In this document: piece by piece, positions 1 through 8,531 of the stretch
Position numbering within the stretch: position 1 is the first letter of the stretch
Layout of the letters: every line of letters starts with the position of its first letter
NCBI RefSeq assembly: GCF_040270295.1
Contig: NZ_JBELOE010000212.1
DNA from: Catenovulum sediminis
Lineage (GTDB): Bacteria; Pseudomonadota; Gammaproteobacteria; Enterobacterales; Alteromonadaceae
Reading direction: 5' to 3' (one strand)
Length of the DNA stretch: 64,000 bases
The notes under the pieces: model-generated
What the model saw: the letters and a program-made list of their open reading frames with translations, nothing else
Database searches by the model: none
Told to the model about the DNA's origin: nothing
Made by a program: the position numbers and the translations under genes

Positions 1-671
1 CAGCGGTCCACCCAGAAGCCTACCCCATTGTGGAAAAAATCTCAGCTGCGAATGATGAGCCGGTTGAAAACCTGATCGGTAAATCTGACAAACTTCGTAA
101 GTTAAATCCGGCAGACTATACCGATGAAAAATTTGGTGTGCCGACTATACAGGATATTTTAAAAGAGCTTGAAAAACCGGGACGTGATCCACGACCTGAA
201 TTTAAAACGGCGAATTTTAAAGAAGGTGTTGAAACGATCAATGACCTAAAAGAAGGCATGAAGTTGGAAGGTGTTGTAACCAACGTGACTAACTTCGGCG
301 CTTTTGTTGATGTGGGTGTGCATCAAGATGGCTTGGTCCATATCTCTGCTATGTCGGAAACTTTTATCGATGATCCTCGTAAAGTGGTTAAAGCTGGCGA
401 TATCGTAAAAGTTAAAGTGTTAGAAGTCGATGCGCCGCGAAAACGAATTGGCCTGACGATGCGTTTAAATGACCCTGTTCAAGCGGCAGAGAGCGCTGCG
501 AAAAATTCAACAAAAGGAAAAGGTGCAAATCAGAGCCGTGCTCAAAGCAACGGCGCTCGTGTGGCATCGCGTGGTAAAGCTCAAGGAACAGGTGGTCGCA
601 ATCAGCCAGCCGGCAATGCAATGATGGGTAATGCATTTGCTGAAGCTTTTGCCAAAGCGAAAAAGAAATAA
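1..671 (+). CDS. tex: Transcription accessory protein Tex, C-terminal part (5' end outside window)
   Basis: The frame is open from base 3, reading AVHPEAYPIVEKI, which is the typical Tex stretch after the helix-hairpin-helix region, so the gene starts left of the window. An S1 RNA-binding domain follows (GMKLEGVVTNVTNFGAFVDV, then DGLVHIS). The tail is rich in Gly, Ala, Asn and Lys and ends in KAKKK, a low-complexity basic end. Tex is a nucleic-acid-binding cytoplasmic protein that affects transcription in Gammaproteobacteria. A clear hairpin terminator follows at 698-733. Only about 220 residues of a roughly 770-residue protein are present. Confidence 0.95.
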   Translation, partial: AVHPEAYPIVEKISAANDEPVENLIGKSDKLRKLNPADYTDEKFGVPTIQDILKELEKPGRDPRPEFKTANFKEGVETINDLKEGMKLEGVVTNVTNFGAFVDVGVHQDGLVHISAMSETFIDDPRKVVKAGDIVKVKVLEVDAPRKRIGLTMRLNDPVQAAESAAKNSTKGKGANQSRAQSNGARVASRGKAQGTGGRNQPAGNAMMGNAFAEAFAKAKKK

Positions 672-697
672 CGATTTGTAGCCAAGCTTAGTGGTCT

Positions 698-733
698 AAA
701 AAGCCTGCTCTGTTAGTTAAGTGCAGGCTTTTT
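698..733. terminator. Bidirectional rho-independent terminator between tex and the convergent gene
   Basis: An 11-bp perfect inverted repeat (AAAAAGCCTGC at 698-708 and GCAGGCTTTTT at 723-733) has A-tract and T-tract flanks. It can terminate both tex and the convergent gene, whose stop codon (713-715) lies in the loop. Confidence 0.85.
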
Positions 734-1663
734 ATTTTCTGCAAAACCAAAGTCACTGGGTTGAAACCAGTACTTTTTGTTTTTCCAATCCGTGTCTTCA
801 GGGAGAGAAGGGTTTGGGATATTGATATAGCGCACGTCAGCAGATTGTTCTAGCGGAAAAATATGAGCGGTTAACAAGTGACTTTGCATATGCCTTAAAA
901 ACTCACCATTTTCAATCATGGCGTTGAGCCCATCCTCTATCCACGCGGCTAAAGTTTCCTTGCTTTTCGGGGTGAAAAAATAAACCGCAAACGGATAGTG
1001 AAGGACTATTTTTTCGTAGTGCACTAAATTCGGGTAGCGGTTTTTGCGTACACTAACCTCGTTATATCCATCGTGGTAAGCACGGGGAAAATAGTCACAG
1101 CGTTTGGCATGAACACGTTTAAAAATATTTTCATACATGGTGTTCACCACTACAGGTAAGTCTGATGCCTGTAATATTCGAATATCTGGCCAGTGAGCAC
1201 CCAAACAAGCCGTTTGTTGTTTAAGTGCCAGCAACGAGGCGATGTTATCAAACTTTTCGATAGAGTCTTTGTGGATGATAAACCGTCGATAGCCAATTAA
1301 ACCTTTTGACGTCGGAATGCGAATAGCGCGCATGTCTCTTTCTTTCTTAGCATCCGTGCCAAACCAGTATACGTCTACTTTTTCGCCCTTAGTCACTTCG
1401 TAATTAGCACGCGCTTCTGGCATATGTAGAGAGGTTTTGATAATGGGTATCGCTCGCCCATTAGCACCATGGATTAAGGCTTTTTTTAACAAACTCGTAT
1501 GGTATTCATGACCGATATCAAGATTTGATCTAGGTTGCGGAATATATACAGCTTCAATAGCCAATACGTGATTCACGCTCAACAGAACAGCGATTATACC
1601 CGTCAATAAAAGTCGCAAATTTACCACCGAAAAATTCGAATATAGTTCATTAAGTATAGGCAA
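713..1663 (-). CDS. Orphan periplasmic solute-binding-protein-like protein
   Basis: A 316-residue protein with an N-terminal hydrophobic segment (about residues 15-36), probably a signal peptide ending near VLAIEA. The body (for example RIPTSKGLIGYRRFIIHK, and a C-terminal YFFTPKSKETLAAWIEDGLN stretch) resembles the family-3 extracellular binding fold, in which alteromonads have many orphan copies with no adjacent permease. No transporter or sensor kinase gene is next to it, so ligand and partner are unknown. Its stop codon lies inside the shared terminator with tex. The family assignment is from pattern recognition and is moderately sure; the function is not known. Confidence 0.6.
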   Translation of the reverse strand: MPILNELYSNFSVVNLRLLLTGIIAVLLSVNHVLAIEAVYIPQPRSNLDIGHEYHTSLLKKALIHGANGRAIPIIKTSLHMPEARANYEVTKGEKVDVYWFGTDAKKERDMRAIRIPTSKGLIGYRRFIIHKDSIEKFDNIASLLALKQQTACLGAHWPDIRILQASDLPVVVNTMYENIFKRVHAKRCDYFPRAYHDGYNEVSVRKNRYPNLVHYEKIVLHYPFAVYFFTPKSKETLAAWIEDGLNAMIENGEFLRHMQSHLLTAHIFPLEQSADVRYINIPNPSLPEDTDWKNKKYWFQPSDFGFAENKKPALN

Positions 1664-1696
1664 CGAACACTTGTTGCGTGTAATTGATTAAGCAGG

Positions 1697-3028
1697 CTAA
1701 CTGCCTGCTATTTGCATTTCTTCTACCAGCACAGAGCCACATTGGATACTGCCTTTTTGGTCTATGTCATCACCTATAGCGACAATGTTTTTGAACATAT
1801 CTTGCAATTTTCCGGCAATCGTTATTTCACTAACAGGGTATTGAATGATGCCGTTTTCTACCCAAAAACCGGCTGCGCCGCGAGAGTAATCCCCTGTGAC
1901 TAAGTTAACCCCTTGGCCCATCATTTCGGTGACTAACAGCCCTGTTCCAAGTTTTTTTAACATGGCATCAAAATTACCACCGCCAGCGGCCACAAGCCAG
2001 TTATGAATGCCGCCAGCATGGCCGGTTGAGGCCAGTTTTAATTTCCGAGCAGCATAACTACTGAGTAACCAAGTGTTGAGCACACCATTGCTGACAATAT
2101 CGCGTTTTTGTGTTGCGACGCCCTCTGAATCAAATGCCCGGCTCGATAGCCCTTGCAAAATAAAAGGGTCTTCTTGAATATTTAACCATTCAGGAAATAC
2201 TTGTGTGCCTTTGGCATCCAGTAAAAAGGTTGCTTTACGATATAAATTTCCCCCACTGATAGCACCAATAAAATGGCCAAACAAACTGCTGGCGATTTCA
2301 CTGTTAAACAACACAGGTACTTTTGCTGTGTTTATTTTACGGGCGTTTAGTCTAGCTAATACATCTTTAGCCGCGCGTGTTCCGACAATTTCTGGCGCTT
2401 CTAGATGAGACATGACGCGTGACACAGTATAGGCGTAATCTCGCTGCATATCATCCGTATCACTGGCAATCAGCGAACAGCTTAAACTATGCCGAGAACT
2501 TGGATAAGCAGCAATTAAACCTGTGCTATTACCATAGACTTTAAAGCCTTGATGAGATGAAAAAGAAGCACCATCGCTGTTATTTATTTTTTCGCTTTTT
2601 TCTAAACCCGCTTTTTCACAAGCCAGCGTCATAGCAATGGCATCTTCGGTTGAGATGTCAGATGGATGATATAAATCCAAATCCGGTATTTGCTCTGCAT
2701 TCACCATCAACTCAGGATCGGCCATACCGGTAAAAGGGTCTTCCGATGTGTATTTAGCAATATTGCAAGCGGCTTCGACCGTTTGTTTTAGTGCTTCAGG
2801 CGATAAATCAGACGTTGAAGCACTGCCTTTTTGTTTCCCCATCCAAACAGCGATACCTAATGCACCACCATAATCATATTCCACGGTTTCCAGTTCTTGC
2901 ATTCTGCAACCTACTGAAATGCCTTGTTGTTTTGAAATAGAGACTTCACACGCACTGGCGCCTAATTTTTTTGCTAACGCCACTGCATCTGCGACAGCTT
3001 GTTTAACTTGATTCATTTCTTGCAGCAT
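1697..3028 (-). CDS. pmbA: TldD/PmbA family metalloprotease-complex subunit PmbA (TldE)
   Basis: A 443-residue protein of normal PmbA length. It opens with the usual helical N-terminus and the cysteine-containing KKLGASACEVSISKQQG segment, and ends in the glycine-rich core GMLVTEMMGQGVN-like (GLLVTEMMGQGVNLVTGDYS) and SVLVEEMQIAG. PmbA/TldE pairs with TldD to form a cytoplasmic protease that degrades unfolded peptides and matures modified peptides such as microcin B17; TldE itself does not carry the zinc-binding HExxxH motif. Start could be this codon or the Met four residues later. It is divergent from darP, the usual Gammaproteobacterial arrangement. Confidence 0.93.
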   Translation of the reverse strand: MLQEMNQVKQAVADAVALAKKLGASACEVSISKQQGISVGCRMQELETVEYDYGGALGIAVWMGKQKGSASTSDLSPEALKQTVEAACNIAKYTSEDPFTGMADPELMVNAEQIPDLDLYHPSDISTEDAIAMTLACEKAGLEKSEKINNSDGASFSSHQGFKVYGNSTGLIAAYPSSRHSLSCSLIASDTDDMQRDYAYTVSRVMSHLEAPEIVGTRAAKDVLARLNARKINTAKVPVLFNSEIASSLFGHFIGAISGGNLYRKATFLLDAKGTQVFPEWLNIQEDPFILQGLSSRAFDSEGVATQKRDIVSNGVLNTWLLSSYAARKLKLASTGHAGGIHNWLVAAGGGNFDAMLKKLGTGLLVTEMMGQGVNLVTGDYSRGAAGFWVENGIIQYPVSEITIAGKLQDMFKNIVAIGDDIDQKGSIQCGSVLVEEMQIAGS

Positions 3029-3125
3029 AATTCACACACATCAATACAAAGGTTATAGCTTAGTGTAACATAGTCAGCGAGATAGATTATATTTAGTAGA
3101 TTGACGGGTCATTAAAGAACCAATT

Positions 3126-3656
3126 ATGAATGATGAATGGCAAAATCCATCCGATCCGGATGAAGAAATTATTTATGTAAGCAAATCTGAGTTAAAACGA
3201 GATTCGCAAGAAAGTCAGCATTTAGCAGACAAAATACTGAATTTATCGGCCAGTAACTTGGCTAAAATTCCATTAGATGATGATGTACAAGCGGCAGTTA
3301 ATGTTGCACTTAAAATAAAAAATAAGCATGGTGCCTATCGCAGACAAGTCAACTTTGTTGGTAAGTTATTGCGCATGCGTGACGTGGAAGATATTCAATT
3401 AGCGCTGAGTAAAATTGAAAACCAGCACCTTGTTGCTAATCAGCATTTTCATAAACTGGAAAAGCTGAGAGATCGAATTATAAACGAAGGTGATGAAGCC
3501 ATTAATCGGCTATTAGAGCTGCATCCTGATATGGAACGCAGTAAGCTTAGGCAACTGGCGCGTCAGGCGAAAAAAGAGCAAACGCAAAACAAGGCGCCAA
3601 AAGCTGCACGTCAGATCTTCCAATATTTAAAAGAGTTTATTCCTGAAACAAAATAG
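3126..3656 (+). CDS. darP: Ribosome biogenesis factor DarP (YjgA, DUF615)
   Basis: A 176-residue protein with the DUF615 hallmarks: an acidic start (SDPDEEIIYVSKSELKRDS), a long central helical region (RRQVNFVGKLLRMRDVEDI) and a C-terminal RQLARQAKKEQ segment before a final IFQYLKEF. The family binds pre-50S ribosomal particles and helps late large-subunit maturation. The divergent position opposite pmbA matches E. coli, Vibrio and Shewanella. Length and motif order are normal. Confidence 0.9.
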   Translation: MNDEWQNPSDPDEEIIYVSKSELKRDSQESQHLADKILNLSASNLAKIPLDDDVQAAVNVALKIKNKHGAYRRQVNFVGKLLRMRDVEDIQLALSKIENQHLVANQHFHKLEKLRDRIINEGDEAINRLLELHPDMERSKLRQLARQAKKEQTQNKAPKAARQIFQYLKEFIPETK

Positions 3657-3939
3657 AGTTGGTTGATTAATCTGCATATCACCCAGATCACTAGGTTAAA
3701 TGTGTCATTTAGTATTGTCCCTGCAGTTATGTGTATTAAAGTGACATAGCTGCTGCGTGCGGCATATCGTTAATAGAAAATGTTTAAAACACACTGGGCT
3801 CTGGCAGGCGCTTTTAAGCGACCATTATCCATCAAACCTTTGTTGGTGAGTAACAGATTAAAATAGCCTACCGTTTAAAAAGTGAAGACAAACTCGAACT
3901 TTAAAAATGAACAGACCCAGCTTTTTGTGCTTTTCAGTT

Positions 3940-4305
3940 TTATACTTTTGCTTTGTCAGTATAAGGTGGCCAACCTAAAGGTTTACCTGCTAGCATGTGT
4001 AAGTGAATATGATAAACCGACTGCCCACCATGTTCGTTGCAGTTCATCACGACCCGATAACCATCGTCTGCAACACCTTGCTGTTTTGCGATTTTCGCTG
4101 CGACAACATACAAATGCCCCACCAACTCACGCTTGTCTTCAGTGATATCATTGATAGTCGCAATGGGTTGCTTTGGAATAATTAAACAATGCAAGGGGGC
4201 TTGAGGGTTGATATCTTTAAAAGCCAACGTTAACTCGTCTTCATAAATAATATCTGCCGGGATCTCTCGATTGATAATTTTAGTAAAAATAGTTTCTTGG
4301 GACAT
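3940..4305 (-). CDS. hinT: HIT-family purine nucleoside phosphoramidase HinT
   Basis: A 121-residue histidine-triad protein. It carries the catalytic signature HIHLHMLAG near the C-terminus (H-phi-H-phi-H-phi-phi) and the N-terminal TIFTKIINREIPADIIYED motif typical of HinT. The enzyme hydrolyses adenosine 5'-phosphoramidates and acyl-AMP in the cytoplasm. An AAGGAGACC ribosome-binding site lies just before its start, seen on the complementary strand at about 4307-4318. The gene is monocistronic here, with the composite repeat region upstream of it. Confidence 0.93.
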   Translation of the reverse strand: MSQETIFTKIINREIPADIIYEDELTLAFKDINPQAPLHCLIIPKQPIATINDITEDKRELVGHLYVVAAKIAKQQGVADDGYRVVMNCNEHGGQSVYHIHLHMLAGKPLGWPPYTDKAKV

Positions 4306-4393
4306 ACAAGGTCTCCTTGTTTGAAATAAACTTTTCGATGATTGCTATCGTATAAATAGATTATCTTATCTTGCCGGGATTTACTAAGATTAT
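4306..4393. other. hinT upstream region before the repeat array
   Basis: About 90 bases between the hinT start and the first heptamer unit. They hold the hinT ribosome-binding site and presumably its promoter. No coding signal is visible. Together with the repeat array and 4738-4797 this forms the 490-base gap between hinT and gor. Confidence 0.4.
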
Positions 4394-4737
4394 AGCTTCG
4401 AGCTTCGAGCTTCGAGCTTCGAGCTTCGAGCTTCGAGCTACGAGCTACGAGCTACGAGCTACGAGCTTCGAGCTACGAGCTACGAGCTACGAGCTACGAG
4501 CTATGAGTTTTGAGCTATGAGTTTTGAGCTATGAGTTTCAAGTTACAAGTGGAAAGTCACAAGCTGCAAGATTTATGTAGGTCGCGCCTTTAGGCCGACA
4601 CTTTGAAGCGATGAGCTACAAGTTGTAAGTTACAAGCTGTGTAGGTCGATCCTTTAGGCCGACGATTGCGAGCTACGAGTTTCAAGTTGCAAGTGGAAAG
4701 TTACAAGATTTATGTAGGTCGCGCCTTTAGGCCGACA
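4394..4737. repeat. Composite repeat: degenerate heptamer array with three interrupted 25-nt palindromes
   Basis: From 4394 to about 4575 there are 26 consecutive in-phase heptamers: six AGCTTCG, four AGCTACG, one AGCTTCG, four AGCTACG, then alternating AGCTATG/AGTTTTG, then increasingly divergent units such as AGTTACA and AGTGGAA. Every unit begins AG. Three copies of a 25-nt element follow at 4576-4600, 4640-4664 and 4713-4737, each starting TGTAGGTCG and ending CCTTTAGGCCGAC plus one base. The element folds as GTCG/CGAC and GCC/GGC arms with a TTTA loop; copies vary mainly at the unpaired base after GTCG. Further heptamers fill the gaps between palindromes. The same composite occurs at 27614-27761. 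Confidence 0.9.
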
Positions 4738-4797
4738 ATTTTCAAGTATGTATTAGTTTAAACGGTTAATCATTAAATTTAAAAAATGGAAAATATT

Positions 4798-6147
4798 ATG
4801 ACTCAACATTTCGACTTTATTTCTATTGGCGGTGGAAGTGGTGGTATTGCCAGTGCAAACCGCGCGGCTAAATTAGGCAAAAAAGCAGCTGTTATCGAGG
4901 CTAAATATGTCGGTGGTACCTGTGTTAATGTTGGCTGTGTACCGAAAAAAGCCATGTGGTATGCGGGGCAAATTGCAGATGCGATGAAATATGCGGCGGA
5001 TTACGGGTTTGATATTGAGCAAAAAGGTTTAAATTGGGAAAAACTGGTCAGCAACAGGCAAGCTTATATTGAACGGATCCACGCTTCATACAATCGCGGT
5101 TTTGCCAACAACGGCGTGACTTTAATTAATGGCTTTGCCAAATTTAAAGATGCCCATACAGTTGAAGTGAATGGTACTTTATATACCGCCGATCATATTG
5201 TAATCGCCACCGGAGGTCGACCCAGCATACCCAATATTTCGGGCGCGGAATTAGGCATCACCTCAGATGGCTTTTTTGAACTGAATGAGCAACCTAAAAG
5301 TGTCGCTGTGATTGGCGCTGGTTATATCGCGGTTGAGTTAGCAGGTGTGATGCATGCATTAGGCTCTGAAACTCACCTTGTTGTGCGTAAAGATAAACCA
5401 CTGCGTGATTTTGATGATTTAATGTCAGACACACTCGTGGATGTCATGAAAGAAGAAGGGCCGAAGTTACATACACACTCAACCCCTAAAGCAATTGAAA
5501 AATGTAGCTCAGGTGAGCTCATTGTACAGTTTGAAAATGGTCAAAGCTTACCACCGGTTGAATGCGTGATTTGGGCAATAGGTCGGGCGCCAGCGGTCGA
5601 TAATATAAATCTTGAAGCGGCAGGGGTTAAATTAGATGAAAAAGGTTTCATCGCTACAGATGAATACCAAAACACTAATGTGCAAGGCATATACGCTGTT
5701 GGTGACAATACCGGGCGAATTGCACTCACGCCTGTAGCCGTGGCTGCTGGTAGACGTTTATGTGAGCGCTTGTTCAACGGCAAAAGTGATTTGAAGCTAG
5801 ATTACAATAATGTAGCAACTGTGGTATTTAGTCATCCCCCAATTGGCACGGTAGGGTTAACTGAAATTCAGGCTAAAGAAGCGTTTGGTGAGGGGGCTGT
5901 TAAAGTCTATACCTCGCAATTTACCGCTTTATATCAAGCGATGACACAGCATAGACAGCCGACTAAGATGAAACTAGTTTGTGTGGGCCCTGAAGAAAAA
6001 ATTGTCGGTATTCATAGTATTGGTTTTGGTTCAGACGAATTGCTGCAAGGTTTTGCGGTGGCATTAAAAATGGGCGCGACAAAAGCTGATTTTGATAACA
6101 CGGTGGCGATCCACCCTACTTCAGCCGAAGAATTTGTCACCATGTGA
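4798..6147 (+). CDS. gor: Glutathione reductase (NADPH)
   Basis: A 449-residue flavoprotein disulfide reductase. It shows the FAD-binding FISIGGGSGGIASANRAA, the redox disulfide GGTCVNVGCVPKK, the NADPH Rossmann segment VIGAGYIAVELAG, the second FAD motif GIYAVGDNTGR and the C-terminal active-site HPTSAEEFVTM. It reduces oxidised glutathione in the cytoplasm. An in-frame ATG four codons earlier (4786) exists, but the Met at 4798 matches E. coli Gor in position and has a GGAAA element about nine bases upstream. The gene supplies the thiol used by the frmA-fghA pathway encoded 7 kb away. A terminator follows at 6178-6229. Confidence 0.96.
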   Translation: MTQHFDFISIGGGSGGIASANRAAKLGKKAAVIEAKYVGGTCVNVGCVPKKAMWYAGQIADAMKYAADYGFDIEQKGLNWEKLVSNRQAYIERIHASYNRGFANNGVTLINGFAKFKDAHTVEVNGTLYTADHIVIATGGRPSIPNISGAELGITSDGFFELNEQPKSVAVIGAGYIAVELAGVMHALGSETHLVVRKDKPLRDFDDLMSDTLVDVMKEEGPKLHTHSTPKAIEKCSSGELIVQFENGQSLPPVECVIWAIGRAPAVDNINLEAAGVKLDEKGFIATDEYQNTNVQGIYAVGDNTGRIALTPVAVAAGRRLCERLFNGKSDLKLDYNNVATVVFSHPPIGTVGLTEIQAKEAFGEGAVKVYTSQFTALYQAMTQHRQPTKMKLVCVGPEEKIVGIHSIGFGSDELLQGFAVALKMGATKADFDNTVAIHPTSAEEFVTM

Positions 6148-6455
6148 TCAAAAGTCATGTAGTTAAAGCATGTCATTAAAGAGAGCGGCTAAACTTATTA
6201 TCCTGATTTTAAACGCTCTCTTTTTTATTTTAGAGCGGCAAATTTAACGGGCAAAAATTTAAGCTACTTAAATTGGTTGAGGGTGGTATTTGGCAAGTTG
6301 TAATCTTTTGTATTAAATTTAGACGACTATTCTATTAAGCGGTATGTCATTGTTATGATACTGTTCAATTGTTGTTGGAAGGCTGGTTAGTGACTAAAAG
6401 CGAGTCTTTAATCGCACTGAGTAAAAACCAATAGTTAGGAGTATATTTTTATACA
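6148..6455. other. Intergenic region: gor terminator and histidine kinase promoter region
   Basis: About 310 bases. The first part contains the gor terminator. The second part is AT-rich and leads to a TAGGAGT element about 13 bases before the kinase ATG. No open frame of convincing length or composition was found. Confidence 0.5.
6178..6229 (+). terminator. Rho-independent terminator after gor
   Basis: Arms AAAGAGAGCG (6178-6187) and CGCTCTCTTT (6214-6223) are followed by a T-tract. The loop is long (26 nt), but the stem is perfect. Confidence 0.75.
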
Positions 6456-8366
6456 ATGATTAAGTTTCGTTTAAGCCAAGCCGTTTTGATATTTCTGGCA
6501 CTATCTGTTTGTGTTGTGCTGATAAATATTTTTGTTGTCATCAGTAGTCAAAACGCCGCCAATAAAAACGAAGAGTGGTTGATACATACATATGAAGTAC
6601 TAGATCTAACGCAATTGCTTTTAGGTAGTGTAAAAAATGGGGAAACTGGGCAACGCGGATTTTTATTAACCTCAGATGAGGCCTACCTAGAGCCTTATTA
6701 TCAGGGCTATCAACAGGTTTTTGATACTTTGCAGACATTAACGCAAAAAACTGCGGATAATCCCAGACAACAGCAAAGTTTGGCGCAATTATCTGAACTT
6801 ATTCGAGAAAAATTTGCAGAGTTAAAGTTGACCATTCAATTAAGCGAGCAAGGACAAAGTGAACGAGCGTTACAATTGGTAAACAGCCATCAAGGCAAAC
6901 AATTGATGGAAAAAATTAGACGCCAAATCAATGCCTTTGAAGCGGAAGAAAGGCAGCTGCTTGAGAAAAGGCGCCATGCATTTGAAAAAAGCAAAAAACT
7001 GAGCCGAAATGTTATTCTTTTTGCTGACGCAATATTATTCAGTATTGTGATTATTTCAATTCTTGTCATGAAACGAAGAGTTATCGATCCGGTTGTTTCT
7101 CTCACCCGTCAAGCCCAACTGAATACAGACAGGGGGCAACGCAATTTTAGAGTGCAGGATTCAGGCACTGAAGTTGATATGTTGGCCAAGACGTTGCAGA
7201 ACATGAGTGATGATCTGTATCGTTCTATCATCGAGTTGCAAGAAGCTAAAGCAAAAGCCGATTCTAGTGCAAAAATAAAAAGTGAATTTTTAGCGAATAT
7301 GAGTCATGAAATTCGCACGCCATTGAATGGTATTTATGGAGCGCTGCAATTGTTGTCTGATGAGGTCGATAGTGAAAAAGGTAAAGATATTTTAGATAAA
7401 GCTAAATTCTCAGCCATATCTCTGATAACAATTGTGAATGACACACTGGATTTTTCTAAAATGGAGGCGGGTAAGCTAGAGATCTCTAATACTGAGTTCA
7501 GCTTGTCTGAATTAATGGAATATTTGTTATCAGATATGGGGATGCAGGCGCATAAAAAAGGCTTAAAAATCACTATCTCAAATAATGTGCAGCACAACTA
7601 TTGGATTGGTGATCCTGTTCGGGTAAAGCAAATTTTAATTAACATCTTGTCAAACGCAATAAAATTTACCCGTGATGGGAGTATTGAGGTTAATTTAACG
7701 CAAGACGCTCACCGAGGGGGTATACAGTTTACGATCCAAGATTCAGGCATCGGAATGAATCAAGAGCAGTTAAGTCGCTTGTTTGAACGATTTGAACAGG
7801 CCGATCAATCGACTTCCAGAAAATATGGGGGTACAGGTTTAGGCATGTCAATTACTAAATTTTTGGTTGGCTTGATGCATGGAACGATTGAAGTGAGCAG
7901 CGAAGAAGGAAAAGGAACAAGATGCATCATTTCATTGCCATTGAAAAAGGCTGAGAACTTAGTACAAAAAGATGTTTTCGCAGATATTGGCCACATCGAC
8001 TTTAATGACAAACGCATCTTAATTGCCGAAGATAATGAAATAAACCGCATGATTATTGAAGAAATGCTCATCGCGACAGGCGCTTCATTGGTGCTTGTAG
8101 AAAACGGCTTGATCGCACTCGAAAAATTTAAAGCTGAGTTATTTGATTTGGTGCTGATGGACATTCAAATGCCTGAAATGGATGGGGTCGAGGCTTGTAA
8201 GAAAATCAAACAGTACAAAGCTAAGGTACCCGTGATAGCCTTGACAGCCAATGTAATGAAAGAAGACAGGCTATTATACGAACAAACAGGCTTTGACAAT
8301 TTTTTAGCGAAGCCAATAGACAGAAACGCTTTGCTCCGGCTACTCTCAAATTATCTGAATAACTAA
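6456..8366 (+). CDS. CHASE3-HAMP hybrid sensor histidine kinase/response regulator
   Basis: A 636-residue membrane kinase. A transmembrane helix (about residues 9-30) is followed by an extracytoplasmic CHASE3-type four-helix sensor (about 38-175, with NGETGQRGFLLT), a second transmembrane helix (about 185-205), HAMP (about 205-260), HisKA with phospho-acceptor His284 in SHEIRTPLNG, HATPase_c with N-box NILSNAIKFT and G-boxes DSGIGM and GGTGLGMSI, and a receiver domain with Asp569 in LMDIQMPEMDG. All catalytic residues are present. There is no adjacent response regulator, so output probably goes through an Hpt protein encoded elsewhere. The stimulus is unknown. Confidence 0.92.
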   Translation: MIKFRLSQAVLIFLALSVCVVLINIFVVISSQNAANKNEEWLIHTYEVLDLTQLLLGSVKNGETGQRGFLLTSDEAYLEPYYQGYQQVFDTLQTLTQKTADNPRQQQSLAQLSELIREKFAELKLTIQLSEQGQSERALQLVNSHQGKQLMEKIRRQINAFEAEERQLLEKRRHAFEKSKKLSRNVILFADAILFSIVIISILVMKRRVIDPVVSLTRQAQLNTDRGQRNFRVQDSGTEVDMLAKTLQNMSDDLYRSIIELQEAKAKADSSAKIKSEFLANMSHEIRTPLNGIYGALQLLSDEVDSEKGKDILDKAKFSAISLITIVNDTLDFSKMEAGKLEISNTEFSLSELMEYLLSDMGMQAHKKGLKITISNNVQHNYWIGDPVRVKQILINILSNAIKFTRDGSIEVNLTQDAHRGGIQFTIQDSGIGMNQEQLSRLFERFEQADQSTSRKYGGTGLGMSITKFLVGLMHGTIEVSSEEGKGTRCIISLPLKKAENLVQKDVFADIGHIDFNDKRILIAEDNEINRMIIEEMLIATGASLVLVENGLIALEKFKAELFDLVLMDIQMPEMDGVEACKKIKQYKAKVPVIALTANVMKEDRLLYEQTGFDNFLAKPIDRNALLRLLSNYLNN

Positions 8367-8531
8367 AATAAATAATAGTGGATATTGCATAGATGACGGC
8401 TGTAGCAAGCCCATAGAGGCTAAGATGCTCTCAGCATTTGTCGTTAGTGTTGCTCTCTATGTCTCGTTTTTTGTTCATTTTCTCGTTATTATCTTGCCTT
8501 TAAAAATATTCTTTGAAGGAAATATAAAAAC

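Noticed and set aside
3882..4145. Rightward frame overlapping hinT
   Set aside because: hinT has the complete histidine triad on the other strand; the overlapping frame has no recognisable features.
4394..4737. Regular repeats considered as a CRISPR array
   Set aside because: Units are only seven bases long and directly adjacent, without unique spacers of constant length, and no cas genes are near.
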